Translations under genes and position numbers: made by a program
DNA from: Stenomitos frigidus ULC18
Lineage (GTDB): Bacteria > Cyanobacteriota > Cyanobacteriia > Leptolyngbyales > Leptolyngbyaceae
Reading direction: 5' to 3'
Assembly (NCBI RefSeq): GCF_003003795.1
Contig: NZ_PVWK01000140.1
Coordinates: 1 to 64,000 of the forward strand
DNA length: 64,000 nucleotides
Shown: positions 20,047 to 28,933 of the stretch, piece after piece
Numbering within the stretch: the first letter of the stretch is position 1
Layout of the letters: each line of letters starts with the position of its first letter
Notes under the pieces: model-generated
Seen by the model: the letters and a program-made list of their open reading frames with translations, nothing else
What the model was told of the DNA's origin: nothing
The model's database searches: none

Positions 20047-20805
20047 CTATTGTAGAAAATCAACTTTCAAAATACTCTCGACAGGAACTTCTAATCCTTC
20101 TCCATCAAAGCAAGCGTCTGACTCAATTTCCAATGGCTCTCCTTTAGCAGTTAGAAATAGATAATACAAGATTGGTTTAAACAACTCATTTCCAATGTAT
20201 TTATTACTAACGAATTTGACTATGCAAGGTTGTAGCGATCCAACAACTGTATCGTGTAAACGAAAGTTGAAGACTTTTGAGTACCCATTACAGATATCTT
20301 CTATTATTTCTGGTAGTCGTAAGTAGTCATGATTACCAACCTCGTTTGCACGAAAGGCTTCTTCTCTAATTAGCATTGCAAATGGTCCCCAGTGACAGTG
20401 ATCTGATACCTTCAGATTGTAAAGGTGATCTGCTACACCGCAATCTCTAAGCTGGAGTAAGTTATCGTAATGATCAGTACCTTCAAAGATTTCCAGTAGA
20501 GTGTTCCATATTTCTTTGATAGCTGAACCTAACGGAAGAATTCCTGCTTGAAATTTTGAGTCTAACCGAGTACGTGTTAGGTGAAACCAACAAACTTCAT
20601 CAATGCCAATTACTGGTTCACCAAACTCTTGATTAAAAATTCCTCTCAGTGCTTCATCGAAATAGCAGAATTGTAAAGAGCTTTCATGAATCTCAGATAT
20701 ATCAGTTGCTAACAGGAACTGGTCAACCTTTAGTGGCGCTAGGTTGTAGAAATATGCAAGTGTATGCAATGCAGATTCTCGCGTTTCACAATCAATTCTA
20801 GTCAC
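20047..20805 (-). CDS. Unrecognised 252-residue protein in AT-rich DNA
   Basis: No family was recognised. The protein is soluble, acidic, aromatic-rich and contains scattered cysteines (for example DCGVAD, SDHCHWGP). It has no signal peptide or membrane helix. The base composition is clearly AT-rich compared with the core genes on either side, and no HIP1 site is seen inside it, both signs of recent arrival. It lies 157 bases upstream of the DUF4145 gene on the same strand; a shared function is possible but unproven. Confidence 0.65.
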   Translation of the reverse strand: MTRIDCETRESALHTLAYFYNLAPLKVDQFLLATDISEIHESSLQFCYFDEALRGIFNQEFGEPVIGIDEVCWFHLTRTRLDSKFQAGILPLGSAIKEIWNTLLEIFEGTDHYDNLLQLRDCGVADHLYNLKVSDHCHWGPFAMLIREEAFRANEVGNHDYLRLPEIIEDICNGYSKVFNFRLHDTVVGSLQPCIVKFVSNKYIGNELFKPILYYLFLTAKGEPLEIESDACFDGEGLEVPVESILKVDFLQ

Positions 20806-20860
20806 AAAAGTTTTATCCTAATCAATAAAATCTGGCACGATGAGTAGATGTTGCCTATGT

Positions 20861-22780
20861 CTAACCGACTGACAGGCCGCGATCGGCTTGACGTTCGCGG
20901 ATCCGTTCCAAGCTACTCACAGGAATCGCTGAAATGAGTTGGCGCGTGTAGTCTTTTTGGGGTTCGCGGTAGATACTTTCGGAAGGGCCGATTTCTTCGA
21001 TTTCGCCTTTGTTCATAACCATAATGCGATCGCTCATGAACTTCACCACACTTAGATCATGGGAGATGAAAATGTAAGTGAGGTTGAACTCACTTTGGAG
21101 TTCTTTCAACAGGTTCAAGACTTGCGCCTGTACCGAAACATCCAGGGCCGAAACCGATTCGTCACAGATGATGAATTTAGGGTTGAGGGCAAGCGATCGG
21201 GCGATGCAAATCCGCTGGCGCTGTCCACCCGAAAACTCATGAGGGTAGCGGTTCAGGGCATCGGCGCTCAACCCCACTCGTTCCAATAGATAGACCGCAC
21301 GTTTCCGCTGTTCCTGCCGTTCTCTGGGCTTCGCGTGAATCACCATCGGTTCCATCACGGCTTTGCCCACCGTCATGCGAGAATCCAGCGAACCAAACGG
21401 ATTTTGGAAAATGATTTGCATCTCGCGTCGCAACCGTCGCATTTCGTTCGGCAAGAGAGTCGTGACTTCCAGGTTCTCAAAGCGCACGGTGCCGCTGGCA
21501 GGCTTAATGAGTTGCAGAATGGCGCGCGCCAGCGTCGATTTACCGCAGCCAGATTCACCCACCAAACCCAGCGTTTCACCGGGATAGACATCAAAGGAGA
21601 CATCCTTCACCGCCACAAAATAGCGCCGGGTTTGCCCAAATGCACCCCGTATAGGAAACTGGACGCGCAGTTTTTGCACAGACAGCAATGGTTCTGCTTG
21701 TTGCAGCGTCGCTAACCGCTGGTCGAGTTCGTCCTGGCTGACTTCGCGTGCAAGCTGGAGGGCGCGATCGACATCCGTTTCGCGCTCTTCAATCAGCAGT
21801 TCGCCCGATGGTGACGTGCTGACCTGCATAAAGTCTGAAACCGTGGGTAGAAGATGCAGGCGACGATCGAGTCTGGGTCGGCAGGTCAATAAGCCTTTGG
21901 TATAGGGATGCTGCGGATTCGAGTAGATCTGCAAAACGGGACCTGCTTCGACGATCTTGCCCCGATACATCACAGCAACATCATCGGCAATTTCAGCAAT
22001 CAGCCCCAGGTCGTGGGTGATGAACATCATGGACATACCGCGTCGATCGCGCAGATCCCGCAGCAGATCCAAAATGGTTGCCTGTACGGTCACATCCAGC
22101 GCTGTAGTGGGTTCGTCGGCAATCAGGAGTGCCGGGTCGCAGGCGATCGCCATCGCAATCATCACCCGCTGCATCTGTCCGCCGGATAGCTCATGCGGAT
22201 AGCGATTCAGGAAGGCCTCTTTTTGACGGAACACCTGATGCTCTACTTCTGCTGCCGGTGGCAATGGTACGCCAGGACTGTTGCGCTGGAGGTCTTCCAC
22301 GTAGCGCCGTTTCATTTCCTCATCGTCTGGTAGCAAGCGCACTTCCTGGAGACGAGCGATCGCGTCCCGTTCGGCTTCTTTCTGCGTGACGCGTTTGTGC
22401 AGACGGATGGCTTCTACGAGCTGAAACCCGATCGTATAGACCGGATTCAGCGAACTCATCGGCTCCTGAAAGATCATTGAGATCTCCCCGCCGCGATAGT
22501 CTTCAAGCTGGCGTTTGGGTAGTTTGGTGAGGTCGATCGCCTGTGCCCCGTTCTCGGCACCCCAAAACAAAATTTCGCCGTTCGTCACCTTGCCCGGAGA
22601 CGGCACCAGCCCCATCACTGCCAGCGATGTCACCGATTTCCCAGACCCTGACTCGCCCACAATCCCTAACGTCTGCCCTCGTTTGACCGCAAACGAAATG
22701 CCATTCACTGCCTTGATCAGCCGTCCATCGGGTTGAAACTGAACTTCAAGGTTGTTGACTTGCAGGACTGTGTCGCTCAT
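20861..22780 (-). CDS. Fused double ATPase of an oligopeptide-type ABC transporter
   Basis: Two ATPase domains of the DppD and DppF types are joined in one 639-residue chain. The first domain has GESGSGKS, LSGGQMQRV and DEPTTALD; the second has GESGCGKS, FSGGQRQRI and DESVSALD. An oligopeptide-type C-terminal extension follows each domain, as in GsiA. The protein would power uptake of peptides or of glutathione-like compounds. Permeases and binding protein are not adjacent. The fusion occurs widely in cyanobacteria. Confidence 0.92.
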   Translation of the reverse strand: MSDTVLQVNNLEVQFQPDGRLIKAVNGISFAVKRGQTLGIVGESGSGKSVTSLAVMGLVPSPGKVTNGEILFWGAENGAQAIDLTKLPKRQLEDYRGGEISMIFQEPMSSLNPVYTIGFQLVEAIRLHKRVTQKEAERDAIARLQEVRLLPDDEEMKRRYVEDLQRNSPGVPLPPAAEVEHQVFRQKEAFLNRYPHELSGGQMQRVMIAMAIACDPALLIADEPTTALDVTVQATILDLLRDLRDRRGMSMMFITHDLGLIAEIADDVAVMYRGKIVEAGPVLQIYSNPQHPYTKGLLTCRPRLDRRLHLLPTVSDFMQVSTSPSGELLIEERETDVDRALQLAREVSQDELDQRLATLQQAEPLLSVQKLRVQFPIRGAFGQTRRYFVAVKDVSFDVYPGETLGLVGESGCGKSTLARAILQLIKPASGTVRFENLEVTTLLPNEMRRLRREMQIIFQNPFGSLDSRMTVGKAVMEPMVIHAKPRERQEQRKRAVYLLERVGLSADALNRYPHEFSGGQRQRICIARSLALNPKFIICDESVSALDVSVQAQVLNLLKELQSEFNLTYIFISHDLSVVKFMSDRIMVMNKGEIEEIGPSESIYREPQKDYTRQLISAIPVSSLERIRERQADRGLSVG

Positions 22781-22929
22781 GAGGTACCGGGAGAACTTTC
22801 CTGGATTTTAACAGCCTCTCTGGATGGATTGCGTTTAGCCTCCCATTGTTCCAGTGTCATCCCATCGAGTAGCCGTTATTCACGCTCGGAAGCCGCTATT
22901 GTTGAGGTGGTCGCGATCGCTCAGCCGCT

Positions 22930-23589
22930 ATGGTTCAACTGCAACCGAAACTGCTCACTGACACCTGGGTTACTGCCACCTGGAACGAATACTTACGGCT
23001 AATCGAAGATCCTGCCTACGCCAAAGCTAAAGGGTATTACTTCAACGGTCAAATGAGAGTGGAGACAATGGGGGTAGGACCGGATCATGCTAGCGACAAT
23101 GGAATTATTCACGTCGCAATCACGCTATTCTGCGCCCTCAAAGGCATTCCTCTTAAGGGGCTCATTAACTGTAGCTATCGCAAAACGGGTGTCCGTGAAG
23201 CGCAGCCAGATGTTTCCTACTACGTGGGCGATGCTGCTTTGCAGCCGTTGCACGATCGCGCCATACTCGCACCGCAGGGGAGCAGCATTACAAACCTGGA
23301 TGAAAGTCCCGCGCCCGATCTGGCGATCGAAATCGCTGACTCGTCACTTGACGCTGATTTGGGCAAGAAACGGTTGTTGTATGAAGAGATGGCGATCGCT
23401 GAATATTGGGTGGTCGATGTTGAAAACGCGCAAATTTTGGCGTTTCAAATCATCAACAACGGCAGCCAGCGCATTGCTCAGTCTCAAGTCTTACCAGGGC
23501 TAGAAATGACAGTACTGTCTGAGGCGATCGCCCTGCGACGTCAAATGGATGACAGTCAGGTAGTTGCTCGGCTCATGTCCAGCTTTTAA
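22930..23589 (+). CDS. Uma2 family (DUF820) endonuclease-like protein
   Basis: Uma2 proteins are restriction-endonuclease-fold proteins that are greatly expanded in cyanobacteria and of uncertain function. The core residues appear in VREAQPDVSYYVG, PAPDLAIEIADSSLDADLGKK and the strand AEYWVVDV, consistent with a PD-(D/E)xK site. The protein has 219 residues, normal for the family. It stands divergent from the ABC ATPase gene and convergent with the asparaginase gene. A second Uma2 protein lies at 57716. Confidence 0.9.
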   Translation: MVQLQPKLLTDTWVTATWNEYLRLIEDPAYAKAKGYYFNGQMRVETMGVGPDHASDNGIIHVAITLFCALKGIPLKGLINCSYRKTGVREAQPDVSYYVGDAALQPLHDRAILAPQGSSITNLDESPAPDLAIEIADSSLDADLGKKRLLYEEMAIAEYWVVDVENAQILAFQIINNGSQRIAQSQVLPGLEMTVLSEAIALRRQMDDSQVVARLMSSF

Positions 23590-23611
23590 AGCTAACACTC
23601 AGACCGAACAC

Positions 23612-24565
23612 TCACAGCATCGACAGTTCACCAGCGACTTCCAGACGGGTGACACCGCTGAGCGTCATAAAGCTTTCCGACAGGGTTTCAGAAACCGATG
23701 GACTGATCCAGCCCATTTGTTTCAGTAAATGAATGGCAACGGCGTATTTGGCTCGCTTCGAACCATCCATTACCTTGATGGCTAACCCCATCCCTTCACC
23801 CAGTCGCCCAACGCACTGAATGCCCTCTGCTCCCGCTTTACTGACCAATTCGCCTTCTGTCAGGCGCATCAGCTCCGTATCGAACTCACCGTCGCCTGCT
23901 ACCATCGCGGGGTGATGCGTCATGGCACGAACGATCCGCTCCATATCCAAACTGTCACCAGAGGCAAGACGGGCGTACAGCGAGGCAATCTGCCCCAACT
24001 GCATGAAGTAAGTCGGTGCGCCACAGTCATCCCGCGCGCTGATAAACTCTTCGGCTGGCATCCGTAATTGCTCGGCGACTTTTTGCAGAATTAACTGCTG
24101 TACGGGATGGCTGCGCTGGAGGTAGCTGCTGAGCGGAAAGTTACGCTGTTGGCAAACCGCCAGCATCCCTGCGTGCTTGCCAGAGCAATTGTGCTCCAGT
24201 CGACTGCGCTTGCCTGGTGGCACAGGGCACTGAAGCACGGTGGGATCAACATCTGCACGCCAAAGAATGTTGAACGCTTGCCGGACTTGCTCGATCCTGC
24301 CCTTGTGCGAACTACAGATAATCGCCAGGTCGCGATCGCTCAAGCCATAGCGCTCAAGCGTGCCCGTTGTTGTCACCGCTAGTGCCTGAAACGGCTTGAG
24401 TGCAGATCGCACGAAGGTTGCGGTCTCTGCACTGCCAGCCACCAGTAAATTTCGTCCTCGGTTGTCGCAAATGACTGCCTGGACGTAATGTCTGGATTCG
24501 ATAATACCTTCACGCAGTAGCCTGACTTCCAGCTCTGCGGATTGTGTGCGTCTTCCCCTTGTCAT
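23612..24565 (-). CDS. Asparaginase (Rhizobium-type II family)
   Basis: The protein belongs to the asparaginase group related to the Rhizobium etli thermolabile enzyme, unrelated to E. coli asparaginases. It hydrolyses L-asparagine to aspartate and ammonia. Typical parts are LKPFQALAV, IICSSHKG, EHNCSGKHAGMLA and RDDCGAPTY. Length 317 fits the family. It is a single gene with no partner in the neighbourhood. Confidence 0.9.
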   Translation of the reverse strand: MTRGRRTQSAELEVRLLREGIIESRHYVQAVICDNRGRNLLVAGSAETATFVRSALKPFQALAVTTTGTLERYGLSDRDLAIICSSHKGRIEQVRQAFNILWRADVDPTVLQCPVPPGKRSRLEHNCSGKHAGMLAVCQQRNFPLSSYLQRSHPVQQLILQKVAEQLRMPAEEFISARDDCGAPTYFMQLGQIASLYARLASGDSLDMERIVRAMTHHPAMVAGDGEFDTELMRLTEGELVSKAGAEGIQCVGRLGEGMGLAIKVMDGSKRAKYAVAIHLLKQMGWISPSVSETLSESFMTLSGVTRLEVAGELSML

Positions 24566-24599
24566 GCCTATGACTCTAGCATTTGACGGGGACGGAAGG

Positions 24600-24728
24600 G
24601 GAAAAAAGATTTGAGGAGGAGGAGGATGAAGTATGAGGCTAAAGGATAAAAGTTTTGAGTTTTGAGTTTTGAGTTAACTCTGAATACTGACCTAGCTTTC
24701 TAGCCTTCATACTTCAGACTTCAGACTT
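24600..24728. repeat. Heptanucleotide and CTTCAGA-type repeats
   Basis: The region between the asparaginase gene and the CGLD27 gene contains GAGTTTT repeated three times and ACTTCAGACTTCAGACTTT. These are the same repeat classes as at 6.9 and 9.0 kb. Confidence 0.75.
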
Positions 24729-25226
24729 TCACAATAGCTTCCACGCCAGACTACCTGCTAGCAGCCCGATCGCCAAAACGCCAAAGGTCTGTGTGAGGCG
24801 TTTGAGAATGGGTTGAATCTGGTATGTCACAACCAGTCGGTCTTGGGCGAGCATTTCGGGTGGTTTTTCCCAAAGCTGACCATCGTACCAACCTGACTCT
24901 TCGTAAAAAACGGTGGCATCGAACAACCGCGATCGGATGTACGTCCAGCCCAAATACAAGCGCAACAGCACCAGCGATAAAAACAAGGTGGCTCCTGCCA
25001 TGCCCATCAGGGCAAACTGAGCCGGATACTTGGCGATCGGAAAACTGGCAGCCGCGATCGGTCCTGCAATGATCCAACTCCAAAACCAAATCCAGAGTAG
25101 CTTCCGAAGATATTGCGGGAAGGCAAATGTTCCCCATCGAAAATACCAGGACTCTTTAAGCTCCTGGTATTCATTAAGAGGTTGCTGCTCGAAAGGAACC
25201 GGGCAGGAAGAGACAGAAGACTTCAT
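24729..25226 (-). CDS. CGLD27 family protein (DUF1230)
   Basis: CGLD27 proteins are found in cyanobacteria, algae and plants (Conserved in Green Lineage and Diatoms), with an unclear role related to photosynthetic cells. The signature VPFEQQPLNEYQELKESWYF begins near residue 9, and two or three membrane helices follow. The conserved LRLYLGWTYIRSRLF and VFYEESGWYDGQLWEKP are present. ATG at 25226 (MKSSVSSCPVPFEQ) is preferred over 25250. Confidence 0.92.
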   Translation of the reverse strand: MKSSVSSCPVPFEQQPLNEYQELKESWYFRWGTFAFPQYLRKLLWIWFWSWIIAGPIAAASFPIAKYPAQFALMGMAGATLFLSLVLLRLYLGWTYIRSRLFDATVFYEESGWYDGQLWEKPPEMLAQDRLVVTYQIQPILKRLTQTFGVLAIGLLAGSLAWKLL

Positions 25227-25478
25227 GGCTAAGCCATCCCAAGCTGGCACACTCTACACTATAGAACGACTTGCGCCCGGTAGACGAGTCAGCAAACAGG
25301 TGATTGTTTTGCCTGGGGCTGATTGAGAAACCATACGTCGAGCACAGCTTAATAGCTAGAGCGCTTGGGGCTCCCACAAAAAATCCCCTACCTCTTGCAT
25401 CAGCAGAAATAGGGGAAATCAACACGTTAGACCAAGCGAAACGTCTAATCTTTGAGGTCAGAGGCTTGTCATAATTGC

Positions 25479-25796
25479 TTAAAAAGTGTCATCTTCCATC
25501 CGCGCCATCACAACGGCACAAAAGGCAAACGCTGCTACCAAGGGCATTGGGGACGCAAAGAAATAGGCAAACGCTCCAGCAGTGACAGCGCTTAGTCCAG
25601 CCGCTGCACACCACACCTTTTCTTCAAAGCACAAACCACGATTTGCCTTGATCGCCCTTAACACCTGGGTTGGGATTGGCACTGGCATCACTGCATTGGG
25701 AGGAAACGCCCAGTAATCAGTGCGTTCCTGAAATAAATCAGTCCAGCCATTTTCGGAACACCAATCTTCAATCCATTGGACAGCGTAATGTTTCAT
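25479..25796 (-). CDS. Small conserved-looking protein with a C-terminal membrane segment
   Basis: The 105-residue protein begins MKHYAVQWIEDWCSENGWTD, has a soluble N-terminal half, and ends with one or two hydrophobic helices (AAAGLSAVTAGAFAYFFASP and PLVAAFAFCAVVMA). It looks like a real protein from composition and codon use, and short proteins of this plan are known from cyanobacteria. No function is known. It is alone, on the minus strand. Confidence 0.65.
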   Translation of the reverse strand: MKHYAVQWIEDWCSENGWTDLFQERTDYWAFPPNAVMPVPIPTQVLRAIKANRGLCFEEKVWCAAAGLSAVTAGAFAYFFASPMPLVAAFAFCAVVMARMEDDTF

Positions 25797-26344
25797 ATCT
25801 CAACGCATCGGTGACTTTAGCGTGGGTAAACAAAGGCGAAAAGCTAGCTGTTACAGCGGCAGCCGAGATCAAAAGGAGTGATCAAATTCGCTAATCACGT
25901 TGATAAGCTTCCCTTCTCTTTTGAGACTACCAGAGGGATTCTTTGATCAACAGCCAAAGAAATCAAAGTTTACGTGTTCAAACTAACTTGAAACGATTTG
26001 TTAAATGCAGCTTTTGTCGCGCATAAATCGTCACGACTAAAAATCCATAGCTTCTGCCCTGTAGGCGTTGTAGGCATTTATAGTCGCATCGTTGGCACTC
26101 ATTTATGGCACGACATATTTCTTCAAAAAACGACGTGATCGTTGCGTATTCGACGGTTGAATCAGCCTTAAGTGAGAGACTAATCTGCACGATCGCGTTA
26201 CACAATTGCCTGTTTTGTTGCGAACCCTTAATATTCGGGCAGCAGTGTAGCAGGGGCAAAATATGGTGAAATAAAAGCGGCAGCATTGCAGCGCCTGTAT
26301 CTGCTTGTTAAAAAATGCTAAAAACGCACCAACATTGAACCGCT
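25797..26344. other. Intergenic region upstream of the amino-acid binding protein gene
   Basis: About 550 bases. A 102-residue frame on the minus strand (25978-26286) was considered but rejected. The region presumably holds promoters for the genes at 25796 (minus) and 26345 (plus), but no recognised box or operator was found. Confidence 0.5.
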
Positions 26345-27574
26345 ATGAAAGCAACGATTGATTGCCCATTGTTAATGACTGCCGTCACGATCGCGTTGGC
26401 TGCCTGTAGTCCCAATCCTGGCCCTACCACGACTGCATCACCTCAGGCAGGAACATCGAGTGCTCCAACTAGCGGTGCGAGCGGGATTGCGATCGGCATT
26501 GGCGTTGCTCAAACCAGCAACGTGGCTTTGCTGGGGCAGGAACAAGTTGCAGGCGCAAAAATCGCCGAGAAGTACTTCAACGACAACGGCGGCATTAACG
26601 GTACGCCAATCAAGCTGGTCTTTCAGGATACGGGGGGCGATGAGCCAGGAGCGATTAATGCCTTTCAAGCGCTGATTACGAAAGACAAAGTGGTGGGCAT
26701 TGTTGGCCCCACACTCTCGCAGCAAGCGTTTGGTGCAGACCCGATCGCCGACCGAGCCAAAGTGCCCGTCCTTGGTCCCTCCAACACCGCTAAAGGCATT
26801 CCGCAGATTGGAGACTTTATCGCCCGTGTTTCTGCGCCTGTGTCGGTGGTGGCTCCCAACTCGGTGAAAGCAGCACTCAAGATCAATCCCAGCATCAAGA
26901 AGGTAGCCGTCTTTTACGCTCAAAACGATGCGTTTAACAAATCTGAAACCGAGATTTTTCAGCAAACGGTGAAAGATCAGAAACTTGATCTGGTCACGGT
27001 GCAGAAATTTCAAACCACTGATACCGATTTTCAAAGTCAGGCAACCGCTGCTATCAATCTGAAGCCCGATCTAGTCATCATTTCTGGACTGGCTGCCGAT
27101 GGTGGCAACCTGGTGCGGCAACTGCGGGAATTGGGCTACAAAGGGTTGATCATTGGCGGCAATGGACTCAATACCTCTAATGTCTTCTCTGTCTGTAAAG
27201 CACTCTGTGACGGGGTGCTAATCGCTCAGGCGTACAGTCCTGAACAGCCTGGTGATATTAATGCTGCCTTTCGTGAAGCGTACCGCAGTCAGTTCAAAAA
27301 AGAACCGCCCCAGTTTAGTGCTCAAGCCTTTACTGGCGTGCAGGTGTTTGTAGACGCGTTGAAGGCTGTAGACAAACAAGCAAAGATCAGTCAGCAGCCC
27401 TTAGCTGACCTCCGTGTGGCGTTGAATAAACAAATCCTGGCTGGTAAGTACAACACGCCCTTGGGTGAACTTTCGTTCACGCCTGACGGTGAGATTGTAC
27501 AAAAAGAGTTCTACGTTGCCCAAATCAAAATGGATGCAAATGGCAATAGCGGCAAGTTTACTTACTTGAAGTGA
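26345..27574 (+). CDS. Branched-chain amino-acid ABC transporter binding lipoprotein
   Basis: A periplasmic-binding protein of the LivJ type, anchored as a lipoprotein. The signal peptide ends in the lipobox IALAACS (Cys about residue 20). A Ser/Thr-rich linker follows, and then the two-lobed domain with GIAIGIGVAQTSNVALLGQ and FNDNGGINGTPIKLVFQD. In cyanobacteria this class (NatB) serves neutral amino-acid uptake. It is followed after a short gap by a membrane-protein gene and then a LivH-type permease. Confidence 0.9.
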   Translation: MKATIDCPLLMTAVTIALAACSPNPGPTTTASPQAGTSSAPTSGASGIAIGIGVAQTSNVALLGQEQVAGAKIAEKYFNDNGGINGTPIKLVFQDTGGDEPGAINAFQALITKDKVVGIVGPTLSQQAFGADPIADRAKVPVLGPSNTAKGIPQIGDFIARVSAPVSVVAPNSVKAALKINPSIKKVAVFYAQNDAFNKSETEIFQQTVKDQKLDLVTVQKFQTTDTDFQSQATAAINLKPDLVIISGLAADGGNLVRQLRELGYKGLIIGGNGLNTSNVFSVCKALCDGVLIAQAYSPEQPGDINAAFREAYRSQFKKEPPQFSAQAFTGVQVFVDALKAVDKQAKISQQPLADLRVALNKQILAGKYNTPLGELSFTPDGEIVQKEFYVAQIKMDANGNSGKFTYLK

Positions 27575-27621
27575 GGATGGGTGTAGGGTGTAGGGTGTAG
27601 CGCGTCGGGAAGAAGTCGCTC

Positions 27622-28761
27622 ATGTTCTGCATTCCCGGACTGAAGGGACGGAAGCAAGGCTGGTTGCTATGTGCGCGATCGCTCTATCCCTTTCTGTCGG
27701 GATTCTGGGCGATCGCACTGAGTCTTTTCTTGGCGACGATCGCCTATGCCAACGCACCCGCACCACCTGCCTACGCCTGGTTTACCTTCACCGATACTGC
27801 TGCCAAACCGATGGTGGTTCAAGGCGCTCAGTTGGCGGAATGTCAAACTGCAACGTGTGATAAGCCAGTCCTCTTGCTGCAAACGGGCACTTGTAATGCG
27901 TCAGGCTGTTTGCGATCGACTCCACTACTCAAAAGCCCGCCCGATCGCTTTGACTGTGCTGAGAATCGATGTCTTTACGTTGAAAAGGTGGTCAGCGATC
28001 GCAAAACGGGACCCTACTTTAAGTTGATTGCTCAGTTTACCGATGGTTTACGAACCAGCAAAGGCTTCCGTTTGAGCCTAAAAAGTCCACTTGACTCGAA
28101 TGCTTTAGAGCATTTGCGCGTGACGGTTGGTGAAGCAGATCTGGCGATCGCTCCTGATACCAGTCCCAACCAGCCTACGCGCCTGGACTTGTTTTGGCTC
28201 GCTTTTGGACTGACGCAGGTGACAGAGTTAGCGGTAGCAGCTGTGTTTCTGTGGCGATTGAAGGTCGATCGACCGCTTCTCATCAAACTGTTAGTAGCGA
28301 TAGCTTTCATTAATCTGCTGACGTTTCCAGTCGTCTGGTTTTTCTTCCCATCGCTGCAACCCTTTCAGTATCGATCGTTGCGCGTAGTGGGAGCGTTGAG
28401 TTTGGCCTTGGCGATCGGCTTCGGTGTGCTGTTATCCCGCCTCTCCAATGTGACGCTCAAGACGCTAGGCAAGGTGTTTGGAGGGTGGCTGCTCTCACTG
28501 CCGATCGTCTTTATTCTTGGCTTTGTCGGCATGTTGTTCTTCGCTTACGGCGAATGGCTACCCGCTGCCGATGGCTTGACTGCGAATATTACACTTCCTG
28601 CGTCTGAGCTTTTCGCCGTCATTGTCGAAGCCTGGCTCATCCACCGAGTTAGTCAACGTGTGCTGTCATTGCCAAAAGCAGGGCTTTTAAGCGTCTTGAT
28701 GAATGCAGCCAGCCTCTGTCTAGGGCTTCTCTTTTTACCTGCCGTTCAACACGTAGGATAA
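27622..28761 (+). CDS. Unknown membrane protein between the LivJ and LivH genes
   Basis: The protein has 379 residues. An N-terminal signal or membrane segment (about 15-45) is followed by a cysteine-rich extracytoplasmic domain with CQTATCDKP, GTCNASGC and DCAENRCLYVEK (six cysteines in three pairs, probably disulfides). Five or so membrane helices make up the C-terminal half. No family was recognised. Its place between the binding protein and the permease, on the same strand with small gaps, suggests co-transcription and perhaps a role linked to this transporter. Confidence 0.7.
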   Translation: MFCIPGLKGRKQGWLLCARSLYPFLSGFWAIALSLFLATIAYANAPAPPAYAWFTFTDTAAKPMVVQGAQLAECQTATCDKPVLLLQTGTCNASGCLRSTPLLKSPPDRFDCAENRCLYVEKVVSDRKTGPYFKLIAQFTDGLRTSKGFRLSLKSPLDSNALEHLRVTVGEADLAIAPDTSPNQPTRLDLFWLAFGLTQVTELAVAAVFLWRLKVDRPLLIKLLVAIAFINLLTFPVVWFFFPSLQPFQYRSLRVVGALSLALAIGFGVLLSRLSNVTLKTLGKVFGGWLLSLPIVFILGFVGMLFFAYGEWLPAADGLTANITLPASELFAVIVEAWLIHRVSQRVLSLPKAGLLSVLMNAASLCLGLLFLPAVQHVG

Positions 28762-28810
28762 TGAGGTCGCTAAGGAATGCGAATTTCATCACATTATTCT
28801 TTAGTTGTAT

Positions 28811-28872
28811 GGGCTTAGCATTTGGGCAACGGCTGCCAGAGCGGCAAGATTTATCTGCCAAATGCTAAGCCC
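28811..28872. repeat. 15-bp inverted repeat (GGGCTTAGCATTTGG type)
   Basis: The arms GGGCTTAGCATTTGG (28811-28825) and CCAAATGCTAAGCCC (28858-28872) are exact reverse complements around a 32-base loop. The sequence is of the dispersed palindromic type of cyanobacteria. It lies in the leader of the permease gene. Confidence 0.85.
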
Positions 28873-28891
28873 CTACCGTATTTGTTCTCAT

Positions 28892-28922
28892 TCCCTACTC
28901 CCTACTCCCTACTCCCTACTCC
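28892..28922. repeat. CCCTACT tandem repeats
   Basis: Four copies of the heptamer CCCTACT (the first preceded by TT) lie 12 bases ahead of the permease start codon. It is another member of the heptanucleotide class in this window. Confidence 0.85.
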
Positions 28923-28933
28923 CCAGCTCTTGC

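Noticed and set aside
25174-25425. 83-residue frame overlapping the start of the CGLD27 gene
   Set aside because: It overlaps a well-supported gene on the same strand in another frame and has no family feature.
25978-26286. 102-residue minus-strand frame before the amino-acid binding protein gene
   Set aside because: No recognisable family, odd composition and no clear ribosome site. It may be chance openness in AT-rich DNA.
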